NCBI GenBank assembly: GCA_020631735.1
Contig: CM036197.1
Span: 49,771,880-49,835,879 of the forward strand
Reading direction: 5' to 3'
From: Saccharum officinarum
Taxonomy: Eukaryota; Streptophyta; Magnoliopsida; Poales; Poaceae
Length of the DNA stretch: 64,000 bases
This document shows positions 35,747 through 47,516 of this stretch, piece by piece. How positions within the stretch are numbered: position 1 is the first letter of the stretch; every line of letters begins with the position of its first letter. A program made the translations under genes and the position numbers. A model generated the notes under the pieces. It had not been told where the DNA came from and made no database searches. It worked only from the letters and a program-made list of their open reading frames with translations.

Positions 35747-36799
35747 CTACTCATCGTGGTCGCTGTCTAAGTCTGAGACGTTGGCGTTGTCGCCATTAGC
35801 AGCGTCGTGGTGCTCCCCAACTGGTGCTTCGGGCTCTTCAGGATCTTCGTCTTCATCCAAATCCATCTCTGCCGCACCAGGAGGAACATAGGGGTTGAGT
35901 TGATTGTTCAGCCGATGAACCTCCTCATGCAGATTGTCATTATATTCCTCTGCATATGCCAGCTGTTGCTCTAGCTCAAACTGTCTAGCCCTCAACACAT
36001 TCTCTGCGGACCAGGCTTCATTCCTCTGATGGAGCACATGAGTCAACATGCGCTCAGCGTTCCTGTTGGCGGTGGTCAGTCGCCCAACCTGCTCTCTCAG
36101 GGCACGTACATCTCCCTCGAAAGCCACAGTCCTCTGGGTAGCCTGATCTCTCTGACGAGTCAACTGAGCCATCTCTGTGTTGAGCCTCTCAATCTCGGCG
36201 TCGTGATCTATCTGAAGCTAATGGCGGTCATCACGAGCCTGACCAAGAGCACTAGACACACGTCTCAGGCTACCTTCCACTCCATCAAAGGCCCTCATCA
36301 CTGTGAACATGGCACTCATAGCGGGGTTGTCACTGTTCTGTGCTTCTGCGGCGCTAATCTCTAGAGATCTTCCTCTTGCCTGCTGCCACGAGTCAGTGAA
36401 GGGGTTGCCCCTCGGAAAGACTCTAACTATAGATGCTGCCAACTCCTGAGGAAAACGATCCATGATATCCCTCAGGATCCCAAAGGCTGCCCTCTCAGCG
36501 GCTTCTTCAGGGGTCCTGCCAGTTGACTCAAAATGCCAACCGGTCCACTCAGAACTTATCATCTCGAGGACAAACTACTGCTTCCATAGTCACCAAAAGT
36601 CCTTCCCCAACCGCTCATTCGACCAAAAGTAGCGGGGCTCCATCCCATCAGGATAGCCTACATAGCTGAGTACTCTCCACAAGAGCGTAGGCATCCCAAA
36701 CTCTCCAAGAAAAGTGTGGCGCTGACGAGTGCGTGGAGCAAGCTGATGACGGGGAGCTCTGCCGGTGGACTTGCAGGCTGTCTTCTTGGTGCGTGCCAT
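35747..36799 (-). pseudogene. Element D orf0 with histone-H3-like N-terminus, decayed
   Basis: One minus-strand frame of 351 codons runs from ATG 36799 (after TTGCTACAG, acceptor-like) to TAG 35747-35749. It is broken by TGA 36590, TAG 36575 and TAG 36218. The protein starts M-ARTKKTACKSTG-RAPRHQLA. Aligned with the mature histone H3 tail (one gap at G13), 16 of the first 21 positions are identical, including K4, K9, S10 and T11. C8 (TGC) could come from CGC arginine by one C-to-T change. The sequence after about residue 24 is not histone. It has a GILRDIMDRF...RVFPRGNPF region matching the orf0 domain of C and E1, then a strong coiled coil (about codons 200-300), and a very acidic end. Function unknown. 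It lies upstream of gag as in element C. Confidence 0.75.
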
Positions 36800-37566
36800 C
36801 TGTAGCAAAATTTTATTACCGTGGTGAGAACAGATTTTTAAGTTGGCATTTTTATCAAAATGAGATAATCAACTTATAAGGGGAGGAACAATGCCATGAA
36901 TGAAATGCACAACATGATACATGCACGTTCCGTACATCCTCACAAACTTAGAAAACTAATAACTACTAACGGAATAAACGGTGGCATACAACGATCTCTT
37001 GTAACGTAACTAATACATACTACTCGAAAACGTTGTTATGTACCTGCAGAAAGTCACTTCAGCCCAAACCTCATAGTATGAAAATATGCAAGAAAGCAGT
37101 AAAGTAAGTTACTCGCTCTACACGCATCCCCAGATACGAGTATAACGGTAACAACTACCCGAATCATCGTCCTATTGACGGTATCGTCACCGCATGACGG
37201 AAGTCCCCACCATTTGAATATCCTCATACGAACATGCGCATGGCACGTAAGTATTTTGGTATCACATAAGCACTCCCCTAGATTGGCAGTGTATCCGACC
37301 AGGCTCTCACAACTCTCACTTACCAAGGCGTAGAGGGAATTGATCCATACATTACCACTCAATTGAATGGCACTCATACAATAGCACGCCGTATGAGCGA
37401 CGAAATTTAAAATATGATGCAAACCCCCAAGTTAGTACTTAATTAAGCCACCTAGAGTCTTTATTGGGCATAAAGGATATGACCACGGGCACACTCTTAA
37501 ATTTAAAAGCTTAGTTGAAAACATAGTTTTGTTTATAAATACCCATATGAACAGTAACATGTTAAA
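36800..37566 (-). other. Leader of element D
   Basis: AT-rich, no ORF. On the minus strand CTGCAG|GTACAT near 37041 could be a splice donor, but this is weak. Confidence 0.4.
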
Positions 37567-37584
37567 CCATGCTTCGATGCCAGC
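37567..37584 (-). other. Probable primer-binding site of element D
   Basis: On the minus strand ...CTGTTACA is followed by GCTGGCATCGAAGCATGG, a variant of TGGTATCAGAGC. It places the LTR end at 37585. The match is imperfect. Confidence 0.5.
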
Positions 37585-40500
37585 TGTAACAGATCAACGT
37601 AATTATACGAGATTAAGTAAGAAAATCTTCCACCGAGGCGGTTAATTTATCAAACTTAAACCCGTATAACCCGAGATTCCGTAAAATCACGAGGGATTTC
37701 ACACCAACCAACATACAACCAAGATCGTACTGATTTAGCAGCCACAGTTCACATGATACATAGAGTTCACAATAAAAGTGGAGTACATCGGAGTTTGGAA
37801 TAAAAGTTATTACAACATAGTTCAAAATAACATAGCGAAAGCAAGTAGTTTTACACACACGCTTAGTTCAAATACAGTGCCAGTAGATAGTCATGGTCCA
37901 TAAAAGCATTAGATAAGACGAACAGAGTAACCCTTGCCTCAGGTCCTAGTTGTCGCCCATCGTCGGATACAGACAGTTGGAGCAGTACCCATAGTACATC
38001 TAACCATCTGCAACAACAATGGAAACAACGCCCTGAGTACGAGAATGTACTCAGCTAGACTTACCCGTCATAAACCAAAAATAAAGAACACCAAGGATCA
38101 TGCAAGGCTTTATAGATCGGACTGGCTTGACTCATTTACGAAAAGCATAAGTTGTTATGAAAAACTATACCAGTACTTTTTGCATCATTTTTAGTATAAC
38201 CTATTCAAGCTAGGTAAGCACCTACTGCTAAAACAATCACTTGATTCATCATTAACAATCTAGATTACCATATCAGGTTTAGCATTTCCAACATCATTCA
38301 CTTAACCATCAGTGTTCCATTAATGTTACTACGATGCCATAGCTCGAGTCAAGTGCTCACTAACCAGGAGCGACGGTGATTCGAATCGAATTCCTATCCA
38401 GCTGGAGATTTATTCCTCACACAAACCTTGCTTTCCCCCATCAGGGTCGCGTAGATCACCAATGACACTTTCCAAGAAGCCACGGGATAACAATCATGGA
38501 TCGCACTACCCAGGGACCGCCCGACTGCCAGGACGCACCTTGGGCTCACTCTTCGCGTCCCCGTTACACCCCCTTCAACACCAGTCTGCCAATCCGAGTT
38601 TATCCCGGCTCAAAAAGTGTCACTAGCTTCGCGGTCGAAAGGCACTTTATTCAGCCAGCTAAATGTAAGACACTTTATTCAACATGACAAGAGGGACGAG
38701 CAACGATCGGTCCTTAATCGACACAGACAGAATCACTATAGTCCAAAACCCTATAAGACTCCGCCCGGTCTTCGTTTATCCATCAACACTTGGTTACTTT
38801 TTATGATCACAATTACAGCTAACCATAACCCGGTATCCACCTATAACTCGCAGGTGACAGGAAATCTCTCGACTTCTACCGGTCTAAGCATGGCTAAGCA
38901 ATTTACTCGATCCTGACCTAACAGGGTGAAAGATAATCCGGTGGCCAAGGTAATAATGCAACAACGGTTTCACTCAACTCCTATAACTTAATGCAACTAT
39001 ATATATAACTATAGTTCATGTAGTAAGGAACAACTTTTATAAAATAGGAGACTTATAATGCTCCGGGGCTTGCCTCTTTCGAACAAGCTAGGATGGTGGT
39101 CGACGCACTCTGGCAGCTCCTCGCCTGACTCTTTCTCCTCGGGCACCTCCTGTGCCTGGGGCTCCTGCTGATCCGTCCAAGCCTGCTCCTCCTGTACTGC
39201 TACTTGCGACTCTCCCTGCAATCCTGTATGATGCAAGTGCATAAGTAAACATGCGAGTGATGCATCGAATTGTGGTGGAGTGCTTTGATGACATGAGATG
39301 CAGATGAGCATATGGAATGAGCAGTTTGAATATAACTATTTCTTCTACAAGGTAGTCCACGTCATCCAAGAACATATACCCTAAAACATACACCTTATTC
39401 TTCTATTAGTTACCCTATCATCTACACATACAAGTGAACCTAAGCTACCAAAGCTTACCAACCTAACTCAACCACAACATCAGCAAGGCATAATGATGCT
39501 TCAAAGATACACCAAACACATTTTATTTCTCTTAATTTCTCATAAAGAATAATCTTTTATTCCCTATTTAACTAGGGTTACACAGCAACACCTATTTTTG
39601 GTATAGATAAAAATCTACAAAAATTACAGTAGATTACTCTTACCCTAACTAACCTACTACTAAATTTTCATGAGAATTGCCTATGTAAAACTGCCTATAC
39701 AAAATAAACAAGTTATAGCCTAAATATGAGCATGAAATAATTTTGTACTAGAAAAAGTATCAAACAACAGATTTCACATTTTTCTTATGTTACTAACAGT
39801 AAACTAACACACTACAAAAATTATCACATGTATGTTCTATACAAATTTAGCTTTCTACTAAAAATAACAAAGATTATCAATTAAAAGCATTTGTACTACA
39901 CCTCAAAAATTTCTCACAGAACATGCTTCACTAATATTTTTCCTAGAAAGTACATCACTAATAAAGATTAAAGCAACAAGAATCACATTTTTCCCTTCAT
40001 TATTTTATTTACTACATATTTTCTAATATATCAGCATTTATAGCAATTAAATAAATTTGCACAGTAAAGTGTTACAAAAATAATATGAGATATTTTTAAA
40101 CTGTAGATCTATTCAAGAGGAACATTTCAAGATTTGTTTCATCATTTTTGGAGCTATAAATCTTGAGATATGATTTTTCAAAGCTGTTTCATAATTCTGA
40201 GAAATCATTTTCCTTAATTCTTTTAAAAATTCGCCGGTGAAAACGCTGAATACACCCGGTGCAGTGCACCCACACGCGCTGACACGCGGGACCCATGGGT
40301 CAACGGACCCACCGGCCAGCCAGAGCAGCGCGGGGGAGGCGCTGACCGGTGGCGAACTCGCCGCCGGTGAGGTCTCCGGCGACGGGGAGGGCACCAACGT
40401 GCTCCCCGCACCGAGACGCACCTAGCGCACCAACTCCGAGCGGCGCGGGAGCTCCGGAGGAGGCTCGACGGCGGAGATGGCGGCACGGCGGCGCTGAAGC

Positions 40501-41581
40501 TCGTCGATCGGCCAATGCAGGCCACGAGGGCGGCCGAGAAGGCGAGCGCGAGCACCGCTAAGCGAAGGGGAAGCGGATGCTCGAGACCGGAGGAGGCATG
40601 AAGGGCCAGGGAGCTCCGGCCATGCGCGCCGGCCAACGGCGGCCATGGCGGCAGTGGAGGAGGGGGGCGGCCAATTGGCCCTCACCTGAGCTCGAGCGGC
40701 GGAGTGGAGGCGCGCACGCGGTGGAGGGAAGCGGGGCAGAGCTGAGGCCGGGAGGAATCGGCCGGAGAAGCAGCCACGAGCGCGAACGGCGGTGGCGGAG
40801 CTCCGGGAGCCGGTGATGGCGCGGCGGTGCGCTGCTGCTGCTGCTGGCGGGGCGAGAGGAGGGAATGGAGGGAGCAGCCGAGGCGGACGAGCGCGCGGAG
40901 GGGGCTAAGCGAGCGCGGTGCTGCGGGGGCCACAGGGGCGCATGTCGCGCGGCGTCGTTGGCGTCCGGCCACGCGGCGGCCGAGCTCTGCCACGGCGTCA
41001 CGCGCGGGCGCGTGCGGGAGGACACCGGCGCGGGGCTACGGGCCAGGCTGGCAGAGCCGCTGGGCCGAAAAGGAGGCCGCGGCCCAGTAGGGTGAAAACG
41101 AATTTTCCTTTATAAATAATATTTTCAGATTTCCTTATTTGTTTTAAAATTGGATTTGGAGATGAAAAAGAGATTTTCAGAATTCTGGCCCAAAATAAAA
41201 GTTATTCAAAATTTTATTCTCTACAACTTTTATGTAGGGCGTTTTTCAAAATTCTCAATAGATTTTGAATTTAGGATTTAAAGATAAATTGTTAATCAAA
41301 AATTTATTTGTTTACAATATTTTTAAAACAAAATTTGAGAAAAACTTGAATTCAAGAATTGCTCCAAAAATCATGTTAATTTATTCTAGATTATTTAAAA
41401 TTGCTAATACCCAAAAGTATACTACCTTTTTAGCACTTACATCAAAGTTAGGGTTCTAATTATTTGCTTTTCAAGTTTAAATTTAAAAGAGCTATATTTC
41501 ATGCAATGCTAGTCATGAAATGATGTTGAATGCTTTATGCTTTGAAATGCTAATGCATGCTTAACACCCAGGGGTGTTACA
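37585..41581 (-). repeat. Element D 5' LTR (about 4 kb)
   Basis: On the minus strand it starts TGTAACACCCC at 41581 and ends ...CTGTTACA. Its first bases form a near-palindrome (41562-41579). A GC-rich CpG-dense block (40230-41090) matches the position of the promoter block in element C's LTR. Sequence at 38030-38760 is related to E1's LTR. ORFs in the GC-rich block on both strands are compositional. Confidence 0.65.
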
Positions 41582-42559
41582 GGTTCAATTTGGGTTCGTT
41601 TGACTGATTTCTTTCCGATCTGAAAATTTGAATCGAGTTCGAGTTGTTCTTCGTTTCTATTATCCCGATCTAGTCGTATTCATAAAACCGTGGCTCCGGT
41701 ACCATTGTTGGGTTTCGCTCTTCTTAGGTTCATTAGATCGGGTACATTAGTGGGGTACATGTTCATTTCATTGCATATAGAAACAACAATTCCTAGTACA
41801 TGAACTACTGAGGAAAAGAGAGAGAGAAACAGAGAGAGAGGAGTATGAAACCACAGACCATCGAGAGCCGAAGTCGTAGCAGTGGGGTTGGTTGTCTCGT
41901 TCGCCGGCAGTGCCATCTGTGCGCCGGCAGCGACGATCGGTGGAGACGGAGGCGGTGAAGTGACGTCGGGGTGGCGTTGCCGGCGTCGGTGAGGCTTCCC
42001 GTCGCTAGCAGCGCCCCTCTCTAGATCGGGTTAGGGTTTAGGATGTCGGTGGGGTGACTGGCGGCGCGGTGAACTTCGTACTACGAGCCCCGGCCCCCAC
42101 CTTTCCTTTATAGCGCTGTGCGACGGGGGCCCACCAACCATGTAGGGTTGGACGCCCCCGATCAGGGCACGAGAACAAGGCCCAAAGGCCGCTGGGCCTA
42201 TTGGTGTGGAGATCATACTAACATTTGTGAGACAATGATGCAATTTTGAAGGGGTTGGTGACCATGGTGAGACAAATATATGTAAGTTCAGGGTCCAAGG
42301 TGACAACTATATATGCAATCAAGGTGTTGATGAAAGAAATTGCAAGTTTAGGGGGCTCGGAGAGATGGCTGCACAAGTTCAGGGACCTCCTATACAATTT
42401 TCTGAAAGAAAAAAGAATATCGAAATTTGAGTTGAAGATGGCTTGCGAACGGGTGGTGTGCATATATACTTGTATCTGCAATGCTCTCCACCGAGCATCC
42501 GGCCGGATGCGCGCCTTCGCTGAGCCTGCGGACCAGGTCTGACCGGCCTATTATTAAAA
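41582..42559. other. Intergenic DNA
   Basis: Mixed composition. 41830-42110 is GC-rich with a GGTTAGGGTTTAGG motif and looks like a promoter/5' leader or captured gene fragment. No coding region is supported. Confidence 0.35.
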
Positions 42560-43815
42560 ACTAGACGCTTCCACTAGTATGCCACTATGCCTCACGCCAC
42601 GCGCCACTACGCCTCGTGCAAGAACCGCTTCGCACCGCGCGGCCCTGTGCCTCACGCCTCATGCCGGACTGCCTCATGCCGCACACCCCGCCCATGCCAT
42701 CCGTGCCTCACATCGCGCGCCGCCGGCGCCTCACGCTGCGCTCCCCCGCGCCCACATCAACGAGGCTTCATTGGGCGGCAGCAAGTAGATGAGCATATGT
42801 TGCAACAGTATGTTTTATGCGTTTCAGATGTATGTTGCATATGTTTCATCTAGATGTTGTAAAAGTAGATCTGGTGTTGCATATGTTGCAATGGCTATAC
42901 ATGTGTGTTGCAAGTGTATGTTTCGAATGTTTCAGCTGTTTCAAACATATGTTTTCTAGTGTTTCATTTGGACGTTGCATATGTTGCAGTGGCTATACAT
43001 GTATGTTGCAAGTATGTTTTTCAAATGTTTCATCCATTTCATGTGGATGTTGCATGTTTTCATCTAGATGTTGCATATATTGTTGTGGCTCTATACATAT
43101 GTTGCAAGGGTATGTTCCAAATGTTTCACCTATTTTAGACGTATATTGCAAGTGTTTTATCTGGATGTTGCATATGTTGCGGTGGTTATACACATATGTT
43201 GCAAACGTAGATTTCAATTGTTTCACCTGGTTTCAATGTCGCAGCAGGTGCTACTCCCCACGCGCTCTGACTCGCGGGCATGCACGCGCTACATGTACCC
43301 ATCCAGCGCTACCTATCTTTGTCATGTGGGCCAGCTCTAATACTCGGACGTGCACGCAATGGGCGGTCATTGCCCAAATGGCCAAGCACTCCCTGGTCAA
43401 AGTGCATGCGCGTATGAGCGCCGGAGCGGGCCAGCACCCAACGCACGTAGAACCAGGCGCCCTGCACCACCAGGCTTGGTCCCTCACGACGGAGCATGCA
43501 ACTGGGTCAACACGGGTACACAGGCTGTGCTCTCACCCTCTCTCTCTCGGATGCAGCTGGACGGGCTTCACACACATGTTCTCCCATGCAGGCGCAGCAG
43601 CAGCTGGCGCAGGGTGCGAAGCACACGGGAAGGCACAGCTATAGCATAGTAGCACACTCGGGATGTAGGAAGCCAGTAGACGCAACAGCAGCACACGTGG
43701 ACCTAGCAGCAGCAGGTGCGGAGCGCGAAGCATGCGGGCAGGCGCAGCAAGCCAACAGACGCAGCAGCACGCGGGTGTGCGGGCGTCCGAATACGCATCC
43801 CGACGCTAGCATGGC
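42560..43815. repeat. TGTTGCA-rich repeat element, copy 1
   Basis: A GC-rich start (42570-42780) is followed by an irregular array (about 42785-43240). The array contains TATGTTGCAAGTGT, GATGTTGCATATGTTGCA and GTTTCATCT words. A GC-rich tail ends ...GACGCTAGC near 43808. A second copy with the same order lies at 57160-58195. No transposase is seen, and termini and superfamily are uncertain. The long open frame 42817-43644 is a by-product of the repeat. Confidence 0.5.
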
Positions 43816-45028
43816 CCTACTTATATTCTCCACCAACAGGGCTAGGCTAACATTTATAATATCTTGCCCTGAAGTTAGAAAATGCAACGTTAAAAAATTG
43901 TTTCATAACTTTGTCAAACTGATGAGATCACACGGTTCGTAGTAGTCTAGATAAGGAGGAAACATGTATGATTATCTTTATGAAATGGCCTGTAAAAGTT
44001 TGAAACTGAAGGCTAAAAAAATCTAAAAAGTGACCTCGCACGCATCATTCAGCCGTGCAGTGTCAAACTCGGCATGACTAGCTAGTTCTAAAAAAGCGCG
44101 CGACTAGTCATGTTAGATTGGAACACTGTCGTGATCGGAGGCTTAAAAACCACGACATTGCAGCAAGTTCTCTGTTAGAAACCACAACCAAAAGGTTCCA
44201 GGGTCATATTTAACAGATATACTCATTGGACATAATCATCTACCTAGCAGGATTGGGTTAGTTTTCCCCTGAATCCCTCTCTCCCAACGCTGGACCCAAG
44301 CTGCCAGACACCTCATAAAATAAATACCAACAAACGTAGAACATGAAGAACAAGAAGAAAAAACATATGAGAAAACTTCTATACCCATTACAGTTACAGA
44401 TGTGAGATATCCAAACGTGCAATCAATCTATTTTAAATTTTACCACACCTGTATAGGTATAGCTAAGAATACCAAAAGTTGAGTAGTGGTAAACTATATT
44501 TCTGAAAAAAACACAATTCATCTAGCAGGGGTAGCGCCAGAACAGAGGCAGAAGGCTGTTAATTGCACTGCTAGTTTTAGCATGTCTTGGTTCCAGGCAT
44601 ATAAAGAGTTTCTTTTTGTCGTTTGGACGACCTAATAACATCCATGCAATCATTGAATTTGAGACCACATAAAGAGAATGTTTACAACAGCCGACCGGAG
44701 TCACCGCAGGAAGCAGGAACAAGCTATAGGTTGTGCAGCAGAATCTTGCCCAGAGCTACCAGTGCTACGTGCAGAACATGCATCTCTCGATCATACACTC
44801 ATGTGGAGACACTGAGTTGTCATTCTTGGCAAGATTCGAGCACAACGAAAAAGGTGCGGACGGAGAGGATTCGAATATACACACGGAGAGCGATGGTTAT
44901 GCGCAAAAGCTTTAGGCGGAGGGCACTCTAGCTCTGTGTGTATCCGTGGGTGGTGGGGCGGCCAGTGAGTGTTCCATCGCAATCGCATCTTGGATCTGAT
45001 GAAGATGTCAATGATATGAGATAATAAA
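43816..45028. other. Intergenic DNA
   Basis: No gene, repeat or RNA I can support. Confidence 0.4.
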
Positions 45029-45031
45029 CTG

Positions 45032-45267
45032 GGTCTCGTTTAGATCACGAAAAGTTAGAATTTTTCTAACTGTAACACTTTCGTTTGTATTTGATAATTA
45101 ATGTCTAATCATGACTAACTAGGCTCAAAAGATTCGTCTCGTGATTTATAACTAAACTATACAATTAGTTATTTTTTATTTATATTTAATGCTTTATGCA
45201 TATGTGTAAAGATTGATGTGATGGAGAGAGAGTGAAAAAATTTCAACTCTAGCATCTAAACAAGGCC
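45032..45267. mobile_element. MITE copy 1
   Basis: 236 bp. Terminal inverted repeats GGTCTCGTTTAGAT and, at the right, the reverse complement of GGCCTTGTTTAGAT. Perfect 3-bp duplication CTG at 45029-45031 and 45268-45270. Internal blocks ACTAACTAGGCTCAAAAGATTCGTC and CAATTAGTTATTTTTT are shared with the other three copies in the window. Confidence 0.8.
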
Positions 45268-45302
45268 CTGATAAACACATTGGAAGAGGAATATTACACT
45301 GA

Positions 45303-45544
45303 GCCCTTGTTTAGATTGGGAAAAAATTTCAACCCGATGAATAGTATCACTTTCGTCTTATTTGATAAATATTGTCCAATCGTGGACCAACTAGACTCAA
45401 AAGATTCATCTCGTGATTTACAACTAAACTGTGTAATTAGTTATTTTTTTACCTACATTTAATACTCCATGCAAGCAGTTAAAAATTGATGTGATGGAGA
45501 GAGAGTGAAAAAACTTGGAATTTTGATGTCATCTAAACAAGGGG
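45303..45544. mobile_element. MITE copy 2
   Basis: 242 bp. Ends GCCCTTGTTTAGAT / ATCTAAACAAGGGG and 3-bp duplication TGA (45300-45302, 45545-45547). Same family and orientation as copy 1, only 35 bp away. Confidence 0.8.
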
Positions 45545-45547
45545 TGA

Positions 45548-46574
45548 GTGGCATGCATGCATGAGAGCAGCGAATGGATAGAAATATTTAGAGTAGCTGA
45601 TCCACGGAAACCGAGCGAGCGAAGCGTGACGGAAACAGACGCCGATCAGGATCAGCTGCCTTTCGCTTTTGCGCAAAGAGCTTCCGCTTTGGAGCACCAA
45701 GCAAGGTCGTCCACCAGGATCAGTGATAAGTCAATCTCGTCTGCAGCGGCTCAGAAGATTCTCCGATGCATGCGCTTTAATAATTCCCTACTCGTTTTCC
45801 AAGCATACATGTAGTATAGACCGGGCTCTTCTTTCTTTCTTTCTTTTTAATAAAATAGAGAAAAAAAAAAGAAATAGTAGCATGTGTCTTTCTCGATCGT
45901 GCGGTATGGTAGTACCTGCAGGAAGTAACGTGTTGGCACAGTGTGAATCTGCTCGTCACTGTTGCAAGCAAGCAACCAGCAAGCATGCATGGGCCAGGGC
46001 TATGGAGCCATCTAGCTTGCAATGACTGGGCTACAGGTGGAGGTGGTGGTGGTACCACACCACCACCCCGGAGCTCAAGGCCTCAAGCTAAGTGGCAGGC
46101 TCACTCGCTCAGTGGTCCAGCCAGTCCACGGCCGGGAATGGATCGGAGTCGCAGCACACACAGACAGCAGCAGCCACGCACACGAGGGGTGCGGCGACTG
46201 TGTGCGGAGTGCGCCTGGAACAGCAGCGCGAATTGGCCTCTTGCTCCTCTGCCCGGAGAGATGTGATCGGAAGGCGGTGATGGCCGCGCGCGGGGGCGCC
46301 ATAGAATATAGATGCCGCTGCCATTTGCCGCCGGGTCGACTTCGTCGCCGCCTTTCGGAGTAGAGTCGTGAGAGAGACGCCAAAGGTTGAAGATAGGGCG
46401 GCAGATTTCCCCCGAGTCGCCGCCTATCAACGCCTTTAGGCTTTATTCCTTCTCCTTCTTGCTTTGCGACCATTTGGGTTCACGTCCTGGTCTTGGCTTC
46501 ATAATCACCAGCACCAGGCGTGCCACTTTGCGGATAGGCTGCCGTTTTCTGCCAAAACTTGCATCATTTTCCTC
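45548..46574. other. Intergenic DNA
   Basis: No supported gene. Overlapping short frames on both strands in the GC-rich 46030-46480 part have no recognisable domain. Confidence 0.35.
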
Positions 46575-46590
46575 CTCGGTACATGCACTT

Positions 46591-46738
46591 TTTTTTTTTT
46601 GATGAAACAGGAGGGGAGAACCCCCACTGGACTTTTATTAAAAGCTGAAGGTAAAGCTAAAATACAAAAAGCCTCTTAAGAAACAAAAAACGATAAAAAG
46701 AAAATAAGGTAAATTACAAATGAGAAAGAAGCCATAAA
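46591..46738 (-). mobile_element. 5'-truncated LINE 3' end
   Basis: 148 bp with poly-T at the left (poly-A on the minus strand) and the CCCCTCCTGTTTCATC-poly(A) end typical of plant L1 LINEs. It is flanked by a perfect 16-bp target duplication CTCGGTACATGCACTT (46575-46590, 46739-46754). Confidence 0.85.
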
Positions 46739-46754
46739 CTCGGTACATGCACTT

Positions 46755-47242
46755 GTCTCTTGAGACCAAATGCTTAAGGTGTGTTTATTTGTTGTTGTCT
46801 CATATATATCCACTGATACATGCGTAACCTATTATCACTGTCATCTCTATCACGGTTGGATGATTTATAACCGACAGTTATAGGATAACACTGCCGACTC
46901 ATTAAAAAAATAGCTATCATTACCGGTTTAAACTAGCTAAGCACCGGTAGTGATAAATAAATATCACTATCGGATTTTTAACACCAATCGGCAGCGATAG
47001 TTTTTATTGTCGGTCACCAACATCAACTGACAGTGCAACTAATTTTCAGACTCGAATTTCATCATCACATTCTTTTAACTAGAATCGTAGTCAACCACTC
47101 CCCTTCTTGTTGTGGTGCTTTTGCAGATACCATTCGCTCCCTCTCTCTCATCCTTCATCTCCCGGATCCAGGGGCATAGGCCATGGCAGAGGCTTGTGCA
47201 GCGGCGGGTGCGGCGGTGGCTGTACCGGCTTGGCATAGCTAT
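46755..47242. other. Intergenic DNA with CACTA-like subterminal repeats
   Basis: 46840-47040 holds several direct and inverted copies of short words such as ACCGGTAGTGATA, TATCACTATCGG and ACCGACAGTTATAG. These are like the subterminal repeats of CACTA transposons. No clear terminus is seen. Element G is inserted at 47243. Confidence 0.4.
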
Positions 47243-47487
47243 TGTCACGAACCAACTATGGAGAGATGGAGTTCTACTGGAAAATGAAAGAACACGATGA
47301 TGAACTCGACTACTCCGGAGAAGACGAGTTATTATTCTACTAGTATTTAGAGTATTCTGTTACAGTCTCAATTCTCTTCCCCTCTCCTATGTGCTTTATA
47401 TACCGGTGCTTACAGCTTTGCCAGGCAACGAGCCCGAACCTACCAGACGGCCCATCAGATAGCGATACGGCCCATCTTGGCGTAACA
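47243..47487 (-). repeat. Element G 3' LTR
   Basis: 245 bp, minus-strand ends TGTTACGCC...GTTCGTGACA. A TATA box GGTATATAAAGC lies on the minus strand near 47394-47405. The purine tract GTTAAGCGAGGGGGAG is at 47488-47503. Confidence 0.85.
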
Positions 47488-47516
47488 CTCCCCCTCGCTT
47501 AACAGCCGGCTTGACC

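Larger units (their letters stand above)
35117..41581 (-). mobile_element. Gypsy element D, minus orientation, 5' half
   Basis: On the minus strand: LTR (41581 to 37585), primer-binding site, leader, decayed orf0, spacer, gag start running into the gap. The LTR starts TGTAACACCCC like E1. Protease, RT, integrase and the 3' LTR are not present in the window. Confidence 0.75.

Noticed and set aside
40223..41115. Many overlapping Ala/Arg/Pro-rich open frames
   Set aside because: They lie in the GC-rich block of element D's LTR. Frames on both strands overlap and none has a known domain.
42817..43644. 275-codon open frame rich in Cys, Met and Phe
   Set aside because: It arises from the TGTTGCA repeat array and a GC-rich tail. 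The repeated residues mirror the DNA repeat.
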